Below are positions 11,267 through 21,916 of a stretch of 64,000 bases of DNA, piece by piece (the first letter of the stretch is position 1; every line of letters begins with the position of its first letter). The notes beneath the pieces were generated by a model, which ran no database searches, was not told the DNA's origin, and was given only the letters and a program-made list of their open reading frames with translations. A program made the position numbers and the translations under genes. Source of the stretch: Enterococcus cecorum DSM 20682 = ATCC 43198 (GTDB taxonomy: Bacteria > Bacillota > Bacilli > Lactobacillales > Enterococcaceae); contig NZ_ASWI01000003.1 in assembly GCF_000407565.1 (NCBI RefSeq), forward strand, positions 1 to 64,000, written 5' to 3'.

Positions 11267-11335
11267 ACTCGGACTTTTCCGACGCTCCGGACAGACCCTA
11301 GCTGCTTGGAGCTGACCGACCCGCCTCACATCCTT
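11267..11335 (+). repeat. Hairpin repeat, right half only (locus A unit 1)
   Basis: Begins in the loop region and keeps GGACTTTTCCGACG, GCTGCTTGGAGCT and the conserved tail CCGCCTCACATCCTT. The left arm of the hairpin is missing. It lies about 30 bp upstream of the tilS start. Confidence 0.75.
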
Positions 11336-11340
11336 TTAAT

Positions 11341-11468
11341 CGGCGTTCAGCAGCTAGACATTGTGACATTCGCCCTCCCGCTTGAGAAAATCTCCTTTCA
11401 TCCGATTTTCTCAGCGGTAGGTAAGCACATAAATTTCTTCGAGGCTTTCCGAGCTACTTCACGACCTT
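11341..11468 (+). repeat. Hairpin repeat, subtype I (locus A unit 2)
   Basis: Lead-in GGCGTTCAGCAGCTA, inner stem GAGAAAATC (11384-11392) with GATTTTCTC (11404-11412) around an 11-nt loop, and tail GAGCTACTTCACGACCTT. Nearly identical to the unit at 23660-23791. The outer arm has drifted (AGCAGCT against AGCTACT). Confidence 0.9.
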
Positions 11469-11603
11469 ATACAATCTGTGTTCGCCGGGTAGCTCCTGTG
11501 TATCTAAGCCGGCCTGTCTGGGAAAATCTTAAAACACGATGGATTTTCCAGACATTCCGGAAAACTTAGCTACTTGGAGCTGATCGACCTGGCTCACATC
11601 CTT
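11469..11603 (+). repeat. Hairpin repeat, subtype II (locus A unit 3)
   Basis: Outer arms AGCTCC (11491-11496) with GGAGCT (11576-11581), inner arms GGAAAATC (11521-11528) with GATTTTCC (11542-11549), plus CTAAG/CTTAG and CCGG/CCGG pairs between them. Ends in GGCTCACATCCTT. Directly follows unit 2, and the yabR terminator begins 12 bp later. Positions 11237-11603 contain no credible gene. Confidence 0.9.
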
Positions 11604-11614
11604 ATAATAAAACG

Positions 11615-11661
11615 AGCATCAATTAAGTCTCGTATGGAATAATGAGTACTTAACTGATGCT
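11615..11661 (-). terminator. Terminator after yabR
   Basis: Fourteen-base arms AGCATCAATTAAGT (11615-11628) and ACTTAACTGATGCT (11648-11661) pair with one mismatch; on the minus strand TTTTATTAT follows. It closes the divIC-yabR transcript before the repeat array. Confidence 0.75.
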
Positions 11662-11679
11662 TAGAAATAATAATTTGAA

Positions 11680-12111
11680 TTAGCTACGACGTCCGCCACG
11701 TCCACCGCGTTTGCCTTCTGTATTGCGGCGTAAAGAAGCTAGGCGATCATCGCTATCCTTTAAGAATGAACTCATCAGCGCATCGAAGTCTTGCTTAGGT
11801 GCATTTTCTTTGCGGCCATTATGATTTTTGTTAAATGGTTTTTTGTGTGAATGTTCCTTCTTTTCTTCTTTTGGCTTGTCAATTGCTTTACGAATGGATA
11901 AACCAATCTTCCCATCTTCGCCTATAGCAGTTACCAAAACAGTCACTTCATCGCCAACTTTGAGTACTTCATTAATGTCTTTGACGAAACCATTTGAAAC
12001 TTCACTAATATGCACTAGGCCGGTTTTTCCCTTTCCCAAATCTACAAAAGCACCAAAATTGGTAATTCCTGATACTTTTCCTGGTAGTTTTGCTCCAACT
12101 TCGATTGACAT
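11680..12111 (-). CDS. S1-domain RNA-binding protein (YabR/GSP13-like)
   Basis: A 143-residue protein with one S1 domain (about residues 1-75; GKVSGITNFGAFVDLG, GLVHISEV and KIGLSIRKA) and a basic, low-complexity tail ending in RGGRGGRR. Such proteins bind RNA or the ribosome; the exact role is not settled. AGGAGG is 12 nt before the ATG, a rather long spacing. It follows divIC, as in the Bacillus divIC-yabR pair. Confidence 0.88.
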   Translation of the reverse strand: MSIEVGAKLPGKVSGITNFGAFVDLGKGKTGLVHISEVSNGFVKDINEVLKVGDEVTVLVTAIGEDGKIGLSIRKAIDKPKEEKKEHSHKKPFNKNHNGRKENAPKQDFDALMSSFLKDSDDRLASLRRNTEGKRGGRGGRRS

Positions 12112-12175
12112 AAAAAAATAGTTCCTCCTAATATAACCCTTGTATATAATTCAACGTGACTTGCACGATGGATCC

Positions 12176-12565
12176 TTAATCATTTGAATCGCTAGTCTCC
12201 GGCAACACATAAACTAGCTCTCCTTCTTTTGTATAAAAATAACGACTTCTTGCAAGCTTACCCACATAGTCATCGTCTTTTAATTGCGCCACTTCTTTTT
12301 CTAGAGCAGCCTTTTCTTCCTTCGTCGTTTTATTCTTTTCCTTTGTTTCTTGTGCGTAAGTCTTTAATTCACGCAAACGCATTTGATCTTTGAAAAGCAC
12401 CACACCTGCACTAGCAAACAAAATAAAGGCAATCGTGAACAGGAGGGTTAAACGACGTCTGCGAAAGATTAACTGTCGCTGTGTATAGTTAGTGCTTGCA
12501 TGAAATTGTTTGGTTGCATCATTATCCAACATATGTACATTATCTTTTTTTGCCTTTTTCAACAC
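12176..12565 (-). CDS. divIC: Septum formation initiator DivIC
   Basis: Bitopic division protein that joins FtsL and DivIB at the septum. The 129-residue product has a basic cytoplasmic N-terminus (RRRRLTLL), one membrane segment (FTIAFILFASAGVVLF) and an extracellular coiled coil (LKTYAQETKEKN onward) with the family end YVGKLARSRYFYTKEGELVY. The start codon is GTG (12565) or TTG (12562), both near GGAGG. A terminator lies between it and rqcP, so it probably has its own promoter. Confidence 0.92.
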   Translation of the reverse strand: MLKKAKKDNVHMLDNDATKQFHASTNYTQRQLIFRRRRLTLLFTIAFILFASAGVVLFKDQMRLRELKTYAQETKEKNKTTKEEKAALEKEVAQLKDDDYVGKLARSRYFYTKEGELVYVLPETSDSND

Positions 12566-12650
12566 CCTTGCCTCCTATTGATTCTTTCATACTTGTCAAT
12601 TATACCAATATCTAAAAACAATGTCTAGATAGCTATTTTGAAAGTCAGAC

Positions 12651-12693
12651 AAAAAAAATAGCCTTCCTCTGTTTTTTAGAGAAAGACCATTTT
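12651..12693 (-). terminator. Terminator after rqcP
   Basis: Arms 12655-12670 and 12678-12693 pair over 16 positions with three G-U wobbles on the minus strand, followed by eight T. It ends the mfd-flippase-rqcP transcript. Confidence 0.8.
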
Positions 12694-12696
12694 CTT

Positions 12697-12957
12697 TTAA
12701 GCTTCTATCCTTTTTTCAGAAAGAATTTCATACATTTTACTTGCATCTTCTTTTTTTGTAGAATCTTGCAAGGCGAGCACTTTCACTTCGAGCGTTTTAT
12801 TGCCAAATTGAATTTGCAATACATCGCCTACTTTCAACGTGCTGCTTGATTTGGCTAATTTGCCATTAATTTGAATCCGTCCTTTATCTGCTACTTCCTT
12901 GGCAACAGAGCGACGTTTAATAATTCTGGATACTTTTAAAAATTTATCTAATCTCAT
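12697..12957 (-). CDS. rqcP: S4-domain RNA-binding protein RqcP (YabO/Hsp15-like)
   Basis: Small protein of 86 residues with an S4 RNA-binding domain: [19 protein letters not shown] and [13 protein letters not shown]. In Firmicutes RqcP works with RqcH on stalled 50S subunits to add alanine tails to nascent chains. The start at 12957 gives the canonical MRLDKFL and overlaps the flippase stop by 4 bp; the long upstream extension is the flippase gene read in another frame. Confidence 0.9.
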   Translation of the reverse strand: MRLDKFLKVSRIIKRRSVAKEVADKGRIQINGKLAKSSSTLKVGDVLQIQFGNKTLEVKVLALQDSTKKEDASKMYEILSEKRIEA

Positions 12958-14546
12958 TTTTTCCCTCGCATCAATACTAAAATTTGTTTTCCTTTTGGTA
13001 ATAAAAGCCACTCGCGAATCGTCAACAAACGGACTTTTACGGCTGTTACTAAAAATAATGTCGCACCAATTATCACACCGAGAATACATACCGCTAATGA
13101 AGCCAACCGTGATAAGTCAGTCGGTAAAAGCTGTAAATAGCCTACTAATCCTACACTCATCACTAATAAACACACACCTAATTTTAGCACAAATTTATCT
13201 TCTTTCCAAAATCCATTCACTGCGCGACTCGTCTTTAGCATGAAATAGCCTAAAGCATATCCCAAAGCAAGAATAGTGGAAAGAGTCGCACCATTAATTG
13301 AAAAGAAAATGGTGAGCGGATAAGATAAAATCATTTTTAGCACAATCGCACCTACAACAGCATAAAAAGCCAGGCGAAAATGATTTTTGCTTTGTTCAAT
13401 GGCCTGATAACTCTGAATCATCGACATCATAAAAATCGCAATGGCAAAAATACTTAAAGCGCTACTTCCTAACGCATCTCTAAACAAGGCTTTATTCATT
13501 AAAGGTAAGATTAAAATCAGCCCCACTGTAGCCGCACTCGCCAAGGTAGCAATCAACCGCAAATACATCTTGCTAGAACGTAGGTGAGAAAATTCCTTCT
13601 CTTGCATCTGATAACGGGTCAGATTAGGAAGAAAACTCGCTGACAAAGCTGTCGAAACGACTAATCCTAATTGTACGAAAGGTTGCCCGCGATCGTAAAT
13701 GCCTTTTAAATTTTGCGCATCCAGCATGGAAAGTCCCGCCTGATGCAACCCGTTGGCAACTGTAAAGCTATCCACCAACTGAAAGACAATCAATAGTCCG
13801 GTATAAAGCGTAAGTAAGCCACCTTCAATTAATAAGCGTGATAACAGATAGCGTTCGGTTCGGAAAAGTTCTTTGATTTGTGCCACAGTCGGCCAAGCAA
13901 AGTATAGCCAAGATAACTGTTGCTTTTGATATTTCTTTAAAATGCATAAAGCTATTATCCCACCAACCACTGAGCCTGTCATCGCCCATTGTGCCGTCTG
14001 ATAGACATCAAAATATCCGTGAGAAAAGCCCAAAGCTGCCAAAATGATGATGAGTACGCGAATCAGCTGCTCATAAACCTGAGAGACCCCACTAGCTAGC
14101 ATCGCCAATTCACTCTGATAAGCGCCACGATAAATAGAAAGCAACGGTACTAAGAAAAAGGTACAAGCACTCACCATCAATACACCGGTTAACTGTTCAT
14201 TTCCCATCCACTTGGCAAGCACCGGGCTAAGTAACAGCAAACCAATCGCCATCATAAAAGATAAAATCACCAATAACGGAAAGATTTTCGCAGCTTTTTT
14301 CTGTTTTTCTAAATCATTTGAACTTTCCGCTAAAAACCTGGATAAGAATTGCGGAAAACCTGTTAACGCCAAAGTCATTGCTACTCCGTAAAAGGGATAA
14401 GCTTGCTGATAGGCATAAAAGCCCAAATCACCCACAAAGTTTTGGAAAGGAACACGATAAACTGCACTTAATATTTTTGATAAAAAGGCCGCAAATGTTA
14501 ATATAAACGCCCCTTTGAGTAATTGTTTCATACTTTTATCGGACAT
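12954..14546 (-). CDS. MATE-like lipid-oligosaccharide flippase (SpoVB/YabM family)
   Basis: A 530-residue polytopic membrane protein with about 14 hydrophobic segments. It starts [20 protein letters not shown] and contains [20 protein letters not shown], the usual beginning of the SpoVB/MurJ-like branch of the MOP superfamily. Relatives flip lipid-linked cell-wall or polysaccharide precursors; the substrate here is not known. The start at 14546 lies 8 bp after the mfd stop, with GAGGAG overlapping that stop. Coupled downstream to rqcP. Confidence 0.88.
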   Translation of the reverse strand: MSDKSMKQLLKGAFILTFAAFLSKILSAVYRVPFQNFVGDLGFYAYQQAYPFYGVAMTLALTGFPQFLSRFLAESSNDLEKQKKAAKIFPLLVILSFMMAIGLLLLSPVLAKWMGNEQLTGVLMVSACTFFLVPLLSIYRGAYQSELAMLASGVSQVYEQLIRVLIIILAALGFSHGYFDVYQTAQWAMTGSVVGGIIALCILKKYQKQQLSWLYFAWPTVAQIKELFRTERYLLSRLLIEGGLLTLYTGLLIVFQLVDSFTVANGLHQAGLSMLDAQNLKGIYDRGQPFVQLGLVVSTALSASFLPNLTRYQMQEKEFSHLRSSKMYLRLIATLASAATVGLILILPLMNKALFRDALGSSALSIFAIAIFMMSMIQSYQAIEQSKNHFRLAFYAVVGAIVLKMILSYPLTIFFSINGATLSTILALGYALGYFMLKTSRAVNGFWKEDKFVLKLGVCLLVMSVGLVGYLQLLPTDLSRLASLAVCILGVIIGATLFLVTAVKVRLLTIREWLLLPKGKQILVLMRGKK

Positions 14547-14553
14547 TGGCTCC

Positions 14554-17500
14554 TCAATTCTGCACATCTGTTTGTTTTTGTGCGACTTGTTTTTCGTATT
14601 TTATGTCACGTAAAGCTTGCATAAATTGATTTAATTCCATCAGCCAGACCATCGCCGGCATTTTTGGTGTCAAGCTTAAAGTGATTTCCATCTTATCTTT
14701 GGCTTGGTTCATATTTGCTTTTAATTTGGTAGCCGTTAATGCTTTAAACAAATCTTGCACCACATATTGCTGGGTACCGACTTTGCTCAAGGTAATTTTG
14801 ACAGCTAGGCCTTGTTTTTTCACAGCTTCTACTAAAGAACGTTCTGCATTCATTTTTAACTCACCGACTGCTAATAAATGCGCGACTTCATCTGGATACT
14901 CTCCAAAGCGATCGAGTAAATCATCTTGTAACTCGTCCAGTGCCTCTTGACTATCCAACTCGCGAATCCGTTTATAAATCTCGATTTTTTGCCGTTCATC
15001 TTCAATATAGCTCGTTGGTAAGTACGCATCCAAGCCCAAATCAATTTCGACCATCGTTTTTTCCAATTGGGTATTTTTCCCTTGCTTGCGATTGACCGCT
15101 TCAGCTAGCATTTGCGAATACATATCAAAACCGACCGAATCGATAAAGCCGTGTTGTTGCGCCCCTAAGAGATTTCCTGCACCACGAATCGATAAGTCAC
15201 GCATCGCAATCTTAAAGCCAGAACCTAATTCAGTGAAGTCCTTGATTGCTTGGAGTCGTTTTTCGCTGACTTCATTTAAGATTTTTTGCTGCTCATACAT
15301 AAAGTACGCATAAGCTACACGATTACTACGGCCCACTCGACCACGCAATTGATACAAGGTAGAAAGCCCCATATAATCCGCATTTTCGACAAATAACGTA
15401 TTAGCATTTGGAATATCGACCCCAGTTTCAATAATCGTCGTCGTGACCAAAATATCGTATTGCCCTTCAATAAAGTCAAATAGCGTATTTTCTAGCTGAA
15501 CTTCTGTCATCTGTCCATGCGCAAAGGCAATCCGAGCATCAGGAACTAAAGCTTGGAGTTCTGCTACTTTGCTTTCGATACTCTCCACCCGATTATATAG
15601 ATAAAAGACCTGTCCACCTCGAGCCATCTCACGCATAATGCCTTCACGAATCGCCCCGGCATTATACTCCATCACATAAGTTTGAATAGGATAGCGATTG
15701 GCAGGTGGCGTCTCAATCACTGATAAATCACGCACCCCTAACATCGACATATGCAAAGTTCGCGGAATAGGAGTTGCAGTTAAGGTTAATACATCCACTT
15801 GGGTACGCAATTGTTTCAAGCGTTCTTTATGACGGACTCCAAAGCGTTGTTCCTCATCAATGACTATCAGACCTAAATCACTAAAAGTCACGTCTTTAGA
15901 AAGCAAACGATGGGTGCCAACGATAATGTCAATTTGTCCATGTTTAAGCTGTTCGATGGTTTCGTTTTGTTGCTTTTTGGTTCTAAAACGACTCAGCAAG
16001 CCAACATTTACTGGAAATCCTTCAAAACGTTCCAAAATCGTCTCGTAGTGTTGCTGTGCCAAAATCGTAGTAGGCACTAAGAAGGCGACCTGCTTACTTT
16101 CTTTAATTGCTTTAAAGGCTGCACGCAAGGCTACTTCTGTCTTACCAAAACCGACATCACCTACCAACAAGCGATCCATTGGTTTAGCTTTTTCCATATC
16201 TTTTTTGATTTCAGCGGCACTCTTCAACTGGTCTGGTGTCTCTGAATAAGCAAAAGCATCTTCAAATTCTCGTTGATAGCCATCATCTGGTAGGTACGCA
16301 TAACCTTTTTGTGCTTCTCGTTTGGCATATAGTTCAATTAAATCATCGGCAATGTCTTCAATCTTTTTGGCTACTTTACGCTTCGTCTTTGTCCATTCGC
16401 TGCCACCTAATTTGTTGATCTTAGGTTGCTTAGATTCTGAAGCGACGTATTTTTGAATTAAGTTCAGCTGCGTCACCGGGATAAACAATTTATCATCATT
16501 TTGGTACTGAATCGTCATGTAATCTTGGTGAACGCCATCTACTTCCAAAGTCTGCAACCCTAGATACTTCCCGATACCGTGATTGGCATGAACGACATAA
16601 TCGCCCACTTTTAATTCATTATAGCTCTTTAAGCGTTCAGCATTGGTAATATTTTGACGGCGTGCTCGTTTTTTCGCGACTTTTTGGAAGATTTCACGCT
16701 CGCTAATTACAACCAAATGACTCTCTGGCAACTCAAAACCAGCTTGTAATTCAGAAACAATAATCTGACTACGGTTAGTAAAAATCTTCTCTGGTGTGGT
16801 TTCTACCGCATAAATTTCGTGCTCTTTAAAGGCTTGCATCAGCTTTTCTTGTTGGGTCGTGCTGCTGACTAAAAAAAGAACGGTTTGTTGTTGGCGTTCA
16901 AAGCGGTCTACTTCTGCCTTCAACAAGCCCATTTGTCCAAAGAATTGCTGCATCGGACGGTATTGTACCTGACAAATCGCCTTGAAGCGCAAATTCCCCA
17001 TTCCTTTTTGAAAAAGGGAGAAAAAGGTAGTTGGCGCCTTGTGTTTGGTTAAGAGGGGTTGAATCTCTCTGAAAAATTCTTGGCTTGAAAAAATGCGCAT
17101 TTCTTCTAATTTTTGGGCTACCCATTCCATCGTTTCTTGCTCTAACTGACGGGCTGATTCCATTACACGGGCATAGTCATCCACGATAAAATAATGATCA
17201 TCGCTAAAGTAATCTAAAATCGTGACTTGCTTTTCGTAAAGTAAATCGACATAGTAATGCACGACATCAGTGGCTTCCAAATGGCGCCAGCGTTCCATCA
17301 ACTCTTGGAAATACTCGGTTAAACGCACTTGATCTTCTTCATGCTTGGTTACGGCCAAACGCTTTTGTAATAACTTCTCTACTTTTTCAATTCCGCGGAT
17401 AAAATCTTGCGGAAGAAATACATACTCACTCGTCGGCGAAATCAAGACTTCCTCAATCTTTTCAATCGAACGTTGGGTTTCTACATCAAATAAACGTAAA

Positions 17501-18099
17501 GAATCAATCTCATCATCAAATAATTCGATACGGCATGGATATGTCTGGTCAAGCGGATAAATATCAATAATGCTGCCACGAATACTAAATTCACCCGGTT
17601 TGGCTAACATTTGCTCTCTTGTATAGCCCATTAAAGTTAATTTTTGCGTGATAGCTTCTAAATCCAAGGTTGCCCCGATTTTTAAAGCGAGATGACTATC
17701 TTGCCAAGTACTTTTTGCTGGCAAAGCTTTTCTTAAACTTGCAACCGGCAAAATATAAATTCCTTTTTGCCCTGAGCTAATCGCATTTAACGTAGCGACA
17801 CGCTGACTTTTCGCTTCAGGGGACGCAAAAGCCATCTCCGCAGATAATACTTCATCCACTGGGAAAACAAACACTTCATCTATCTGCGTACGTAAATCAT
17901 CGGCTAACTGGTTGGCATAAAACAAGTTAGGACAGATGATCACAATTGATTTTTTTAGCTGTTGAAATGTATCGATTAAAGCTAAAGTCTTGGCCGAACC
18001 TGCTAACCCTAAGACCAGTTGACGCGATAAGCTTTCTTGTAATCCTGCTTGCCAAGACGCAATGGCCGGATCTTTTCCGACGATTCTTGCTAAACTCAT
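14554..18099 (-). CDS. mfd: Transcription-repair coupling factor Mfd
   Basis: DNA translocase that removes RNA polymerase stalled at lesions and recruits UvrA. The 1181-residue protein has the UvrB-like N-terminal part (PGEFSIRGSIIDIYP), the RNA-polymerase interaction domain (KVGDYVVHANHGIGKYLG), and the RecG-like motor with Walker A GDVGFGKTEVALRAAF and the DEEQ box IVIDEEQRFGVRHKE. It ends in the TRCF C-terminal domain. Start at 18099 with GAAGGAAGG upstream. It lies downstream of pth, as in most Firmicutes. Confidence 0.97.
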   Translation of the reverse strand: MSLARIVGKDPAIASWQAGLQESLSRQLVLGLAGSAKTLALIDTFQQLKKSIVIICPNLFYANQLADDLRTQIDEVFVFPVDEVLSAEMAFASPEAKSQRVATLNAISSGQKGIYILPVASLRKALPAKSTWQDSHLALKIGATLDLEAITQKLTLMGYTREQMLAKPGEFSIRGSIIDIYPLDQTYPCRIELFDDEIDSLRLFDVETQRSIEKIEEVLISPTSEYVFLPQDFIRGIEKVEKLLQKRLAVTKHEEDQVRLTEYFQELMERWRHLEATDVVHYYVDLLYEKQVTILDYFSDDHYFIVDDYARVMESARQLEQETMEWVAQKLEEMRIFSSQEFFREIQPLLTKHKAPTTFFSLFQKGMGNLRFKAICQVQYRPMQQFFGQMGLLKAEVDRFERQQQTVLFLVSSTTQQEKLMQAFKEHEIYAVETTPEKIFTNRSQIIVSELQAGFELPESHLVVISEREIFQKVAKKRARRQNITNAERLKSYNELKVGDYVVHANHGIGKYLGLQTLEVDGVHQDYMTIQYQNDDKLFIPVTQLNLIQKYVASESKQPKINKLGGSEWTKTKRKVAKKIEDIADDLIELYAKREAQKGYAYLPDDGYQREFEDAFAYSETPDQLKSAAEIKKDMEKAKPMDRLLVGDVGFGKTEVALRAAFKAIKESKQVAFLVPTTILAQQHYETILERFEGFPVNVGLLSRFRTKKQQNETIEQLKHGQIDIIVGTHRLLSKDVTFSDLGLIVIDEEQRFGVRHKERLKQLRTQVDVLTLTATPIPRTLHMSMLGVRDLSVIETPPANRYPIQTYVMEYNAGAIREGIMREMARGGQVFYLYNRVESIESKVAELQALVPDARIAFAHGQMTEVQLENTLFDFIEGQYDILVTTTIIETGVDIPNANTLFVENADYMGLSTLYQLRGRVGRSNRVAYAYFMYEQQKILNEVSEKRLQAIKDFTELGSGFKIAMRDLSIRGAGNLLGAQQHGFIDSVGFDMYSQMLAEAVNRKQGKNTQLEKTMVEIDLGLDAYLPTSYIEDERQKIEIYKRIRELDSQEALDELQDDLLDRFGEYPDEVAHLLAVGELKMNAERSLVEAVKKQGLAVKITLSKVGTQQYVVQDLFKALTATKLKANMNQAKDKMEITLSLTPKMPAMVWLMELNQFMQALRDIKYEKQVAQKQTDVQN

Positions 18100-18175
18100 T
18101 AAAATCCTTCCTTCATATTATTTTTGAAACAGACTTAGCCACTTTTACTTTTTTATCAGTAAAAATGGCTGATGA

Positions 18176-18736
18176 TTAATTAAATTGATTCATGGTTTTC
18201 ATAAAATCATTGGTCTGGATAAAATATTCCAGAGCTTCGACTGTTTTATCCATCGCTTGGTTGATAACAGGCTGTTCATCCTTATCAAAATTGGTCAATA
18301 CATGGTGAATGACCGTCTGATTTTGTTTTGGCCGAGCAATTCCGACTTTGATGCGGTTAAAAACTTGACTATTCAGATGTGAAATCACACTTTTGACCCC
18401 ATTATGACCCCCGGCGCTTCCTTTTTGACGCAGACGAATCTTCCCTAGTGTCAAATCTAAATCATCATAAACAATCACTAACTCTTCTGGATAAATATTG
18501 AAATAAGTCATCAACGGTCCAACTGCTTTTCCTGACTCATTCATAAAGGTTTGCGGCTTCACGAGTAGAATCTTTTCCCCATTTTCAAAATACTCGCCGA
18601 CCAACGCTTGGAAGGCATTCTTTTTAAAGGTTACCTGATGTTTTTTCGCCAATTCATCAATAACCATAAAGCCGACATTATGCTTGGTTTTTTCATATTT
18701 TGTTCCCGGATTTCCCAGGCCTACAATCATTTTCAT
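18176..18736 (-). CDS. pth: Peptidyl-tRNA hydrolase
   Basis: Cleaves peptidyl-tRNA released from ribosomes and recycles the tRNA. The 186-residue product has the family start MIVGLGNPGTKYEKTKHNVG (catalytic His in HNVGF), the substrate-site Asn in FMNESG and VYDDLDL, and GSAGGHNG. GAAAGGAAA precedes the ATG. First gene of the pth-mfd run; the upstream intergenic region is shared with the divergently transcribed ldh. Confidence 0.96.
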   Translation of the reverse strand: MKMIVGLGNPGTKYEKTKHNVGFMVIDELAKKHQVTFKKNAFQALVGEYFENGEKILLVKPQTFMNESGKAVGPLMTYFNIYPEELVIVYDDLDLTLGKIRLRQKGSAGGHNGVKSVISHLNSQVFNRIKVGIARPKQNQTVIHHVLTNFDKDEQPVINQAMDKTVEALEYFIQTNDFMKTMNQFN

Positions 18737-19111
18737 GAATATTTTCCTTTCAAACTAACAAAAAATCTTCATTATCCTACTATTAATTATCAAAAAAATC
18801 AATAGTTTGCCTTTTTAGTATATCATACTTCCTAATGATAGCGAATATTTCGTGATTTTTGTTTTCTATTTTTTATGAAAATCATTTACGAAAAACACCA
18901 AAACTGAATTTTCTCATCTGTACCACTCTATGAAAATGAAAACATAAAAATGAAAAGAGTGTTTTTTCATTATATGCTAGCAAAATATCATTCTCTATCC
19001 TTTTCATCTATCGCAACAAACAATCTTGAACCTTACTTTCAAACACATAAAAATCAAGAAACGACCTTTTTTATCTCCTTTTCCTTCTTGTTCGTGAAGC
19101 AACAAACGAAG

Positions 19112-19130
19112 AATGAGAATTTTTCTCATT
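19112..19130. promoter_or_regulatory. Fur-like palindrome upstream of ldh
   Basis: AATGAGAA-TTT-TTCTCATT is a perfect inverted repeat that differs from the classical AATGAGAATGATTCTCATT Fur box only at the centre. It lies between pth and ldh, about 100 bp upstream of the ldh -35. Half-site matches (TGAGAATNA) occur at 31364-31374 and, inverted, at 38503-38511. The regulator is inferred only from similarity. Confidence 0.4.
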
Positions 19131-19230
19131 TTAGTGTACATTTTCACAATTGAACAAAGCCGATTTAAAGCCAAAGAAAACATTTGCATAAAAACAGTTC
19201 GAAATTCTGTTACATTTTTTGAAAAAAGTA

Positions 19231-19259
19231 ATGACAAACCTTCGTGAAAATGGTAGCAT
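19231..19259 (+). promoter_or_regulatory. ldh promoter with extended -10 and near-cre site
   Basis: -35 ATGACA (19231-19236), 17 bp spacer, -10 TAGCAT (19254-19259) with a TGG extension just before it. A sequence close to a CcpA cre site (TGAAAATGGTAGCA, 19245-19258; the central CG is TG) overlaps the -10. The rest of 18737-19300 is AT-rich with no credible gene. Confidence 0.55.
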
Positions 19260-19273
19260 ATACATAGAAATAA

Positions 19274-20266
<993 letters not shown>

Positions 20267-20303
20267 GCACTAAATATAGATAGCACTAAATATAGATAAG
20301 TTA

Positions 20304-20343
20304 AAAAAACGTCTATCTTGATTCTTCAGGATAGGCGTTTTTT
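20304..20343 (+). terminator. ldh terminator
   Basis: Arms AAAAAACGTCTATC (20304-20317) and GATAGGCGTTTTTT (20330-20343) pair with one mismatch and end in a T-run. Between the stop codon and the stem lies a 16-bp tandem duplication (20266-20297). Confidence 0.9.
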
Positions 20344-20357
20344 ATATTTCTAACAAA

Positions 20358-20395
20358 AAAACACCTACTTATGGAGCAAATACCATAAGTAGGTG
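20358..20395 (-). terminator. Terminator after the L,D-transpeptidase gene
   Basis: Perfect 13-bp stem CACCTACTTATGG (20362-20374) with CCATAAGTAGGTG (20383-20395); on the minus strand seven T follow. Confidence 0.9.
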
Positions 20396-20407
20396 CCTAT
20401 TATTATT

Positions 20408-21823
20408 TTAGAAAATCACTACTGGTGTACCGACTTCAACCGCATTGTATAGTTGTGCCATCACACTAGGTGGTGTATTCACACAGCCATGAGAACCACG
20501 GGTTTTCCATAAATCGCCCCCATAAGCCGGTTGCCAATCAGAATCATGAATACCTACACCAGTCCAATCCACCGGCATCCAGTAACTTACTGGACTTGCG
20601 TATTTACTACCATCATCATTGGTACCACGTAAAGTTGCATTACGTTCTTTCTTCCAGATGTAGTCGACTCCCTTAGGTGTAGGGGTCGTTGGTTTTCCTG
20701 TGACGACATCCGTTTCAATGACTACAGCGCCATCTTTGTAGTACCACATGTGCTGATTCGTTAAGTCCACTTCGATATAGGTGTTTCCTACAAGTGGTTG
20801 ACTCGCTTTAGCACTCCCTTTTGTAATTGGTGAGCGTGTGAAGTTTTCCCCAGCTAAAATTTGTTCAGTAAGGGCGGCTGCTTCATCTGCCACTTGAATA
20901 CTCCAACTTAGCGTTCCTGCAGGTACACTCACTGTGCCACGTTTGGTACTATTAAAACTTGTTGGGTTCGTGCTAGTATTGTATTGATCTGCCAACTGTT
21001 GCACATATGCTTGCACTTTTTCTTGATTCAACGTTACTTGTTTATTTTCATAAGTCACCCAATCCGCAATCTGTTCAGTTGGAATTTGGAAAGTGGTGCC
21101 ATTAATCGAATAATTTGATTGGACTTGAATCACTTTATTTACTGTATTTAATTCTTCTTGTAAGTGCGCATCTTTAGAAGTTACACTTGGTTTTTGAATA
21201 AAATCATTTAAACTTACAGATGTCTGACCACTCTTTAAACCTTTTTCAATGGCCTTCATCGCTTGGTCTACATTGAAATTATTTCCTTGAACTTCTGGCG
21301 TAATCACAAAACCTGAAGCCTCTCTGGCAATTCCGGCGTCTTGTGTTTGCGTACGCCCTTGATTGACTTGATCTAGCTCAGTCTTTAAGCTATTTAACTG
21401 TTGTGTTAACACTTCTTGGTTAAAAGTTGTTTTATTCACAGTGGCTTTCTTACTTGAAAAGAATGATCTACCCCAAGACCAAGGATTTTGCGCCTTTAAG
21501 ATAGATTCCAAAGTCGCTTTTGAATTTGATTCCATCCCAAAGTCAGACTTCTTGATTTCTTTAAGTACTTGATTGTCTAACTTAATTTGGAAGGATTGAT
21601 TTTTATGTTGATCATCCACGATTTTTTGTGCTTGCTCTAAGGACATATTGCTAATTTCAACGGCTTCTACCTGGGTATTAGGTAAAAAATGTTTTGAATA
21701 ATAATTGCTGCCCAGTGCATAACCGCCAACTGCTACAATCCCAACAGCAGCAATGGAGCCAAGGATGAGTTTGGTATTTTTATTTTTTTTATGACGTTTT
21801 CTTCTATTTGAAACTTGTGACAT
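20408..21823 (-). CDS. L,D-transpeptidase (YkuD), Ldtfm-like
   Basis: Membrane-anchored cell-wall enzyme. The 471-residue protein has a basic cytoplasmic tail, one membrane segment (about 21-40), a long extracellular part with the peptidoglycan-binding repeats that precede YkuD in enterococcal Ldtfm, and a C-terminal YkuD domain ending SHGCVNTPP with the catalytic Cys at about 447. It forms 3-3 cross-links between stem peptides, and in E. faecium Ldtfm this can bypass beta-lactam-sensitive transpeptidases. Length and layout match Ldtfm (about 466 residues). Single gene with its own terminator. Confidence 0.92.
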   Translation of the reverse strand: MSQVSNRRKRHKKNKNTKLILGSIAAVGIVAVGGYALGSNYYSKHFLPNTQVEAVEISNMSLEQAQKIVDDQHKNQSFQIKLDNQVLKEIKKSDFGMESNSKATLESILKAQNPWSWGRSFFSSKKATVNKTTFNQEVLTQQLNSLKTELDQVNQGRTQTQDAGIAREASGFVITPEVQGNNFNVDQAMKAIEKGLKSGQTSVSLNDFIQKPSVTSKDAHLQEELNTVNKVIQVQSNYSINGTTFQIPTEQIADWVTYENKQVTLNQEKVQAYVQQLADQYNTSTNPTSFNSTKRGTVSVPAGTLSWSIQVADEAAALTEQILAGENFTRSPITKGSAKASQPLVGNTYIEVDLTNQHMWYYKDGAVVIETDVVTGKPTTPTPKGVDYIWKKERNATLRGTNDDGSKYASPVSYWMPVDWTGVGIHDSDWQPAYGGDLWKTRGSHGCVNTPPSVMAQLYNAVEVGTPVVIF

Positions 21824-21916
21824 ATAAACACTCTTCCCCTATTTACTTTCTGTATCAATTATCATACCACATTTTCCCCCAAAAAGTTTTAACATATGCT
21901 TAAATTTTATATTTGC

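Noticed and set aside
11306-11569. Plus-strand ORF of 87 codons
   Set aside because: It lies wholly inside the hairpin repeats, has no ribosome site, and the same peptide pattern recurs at the other repeat loci.
11237-11603. CRISPR array
   Set aside because: The units are about 130 bp palindromes of several subtypes without regular short repeats and unique spacers, and no cas genes are seen.
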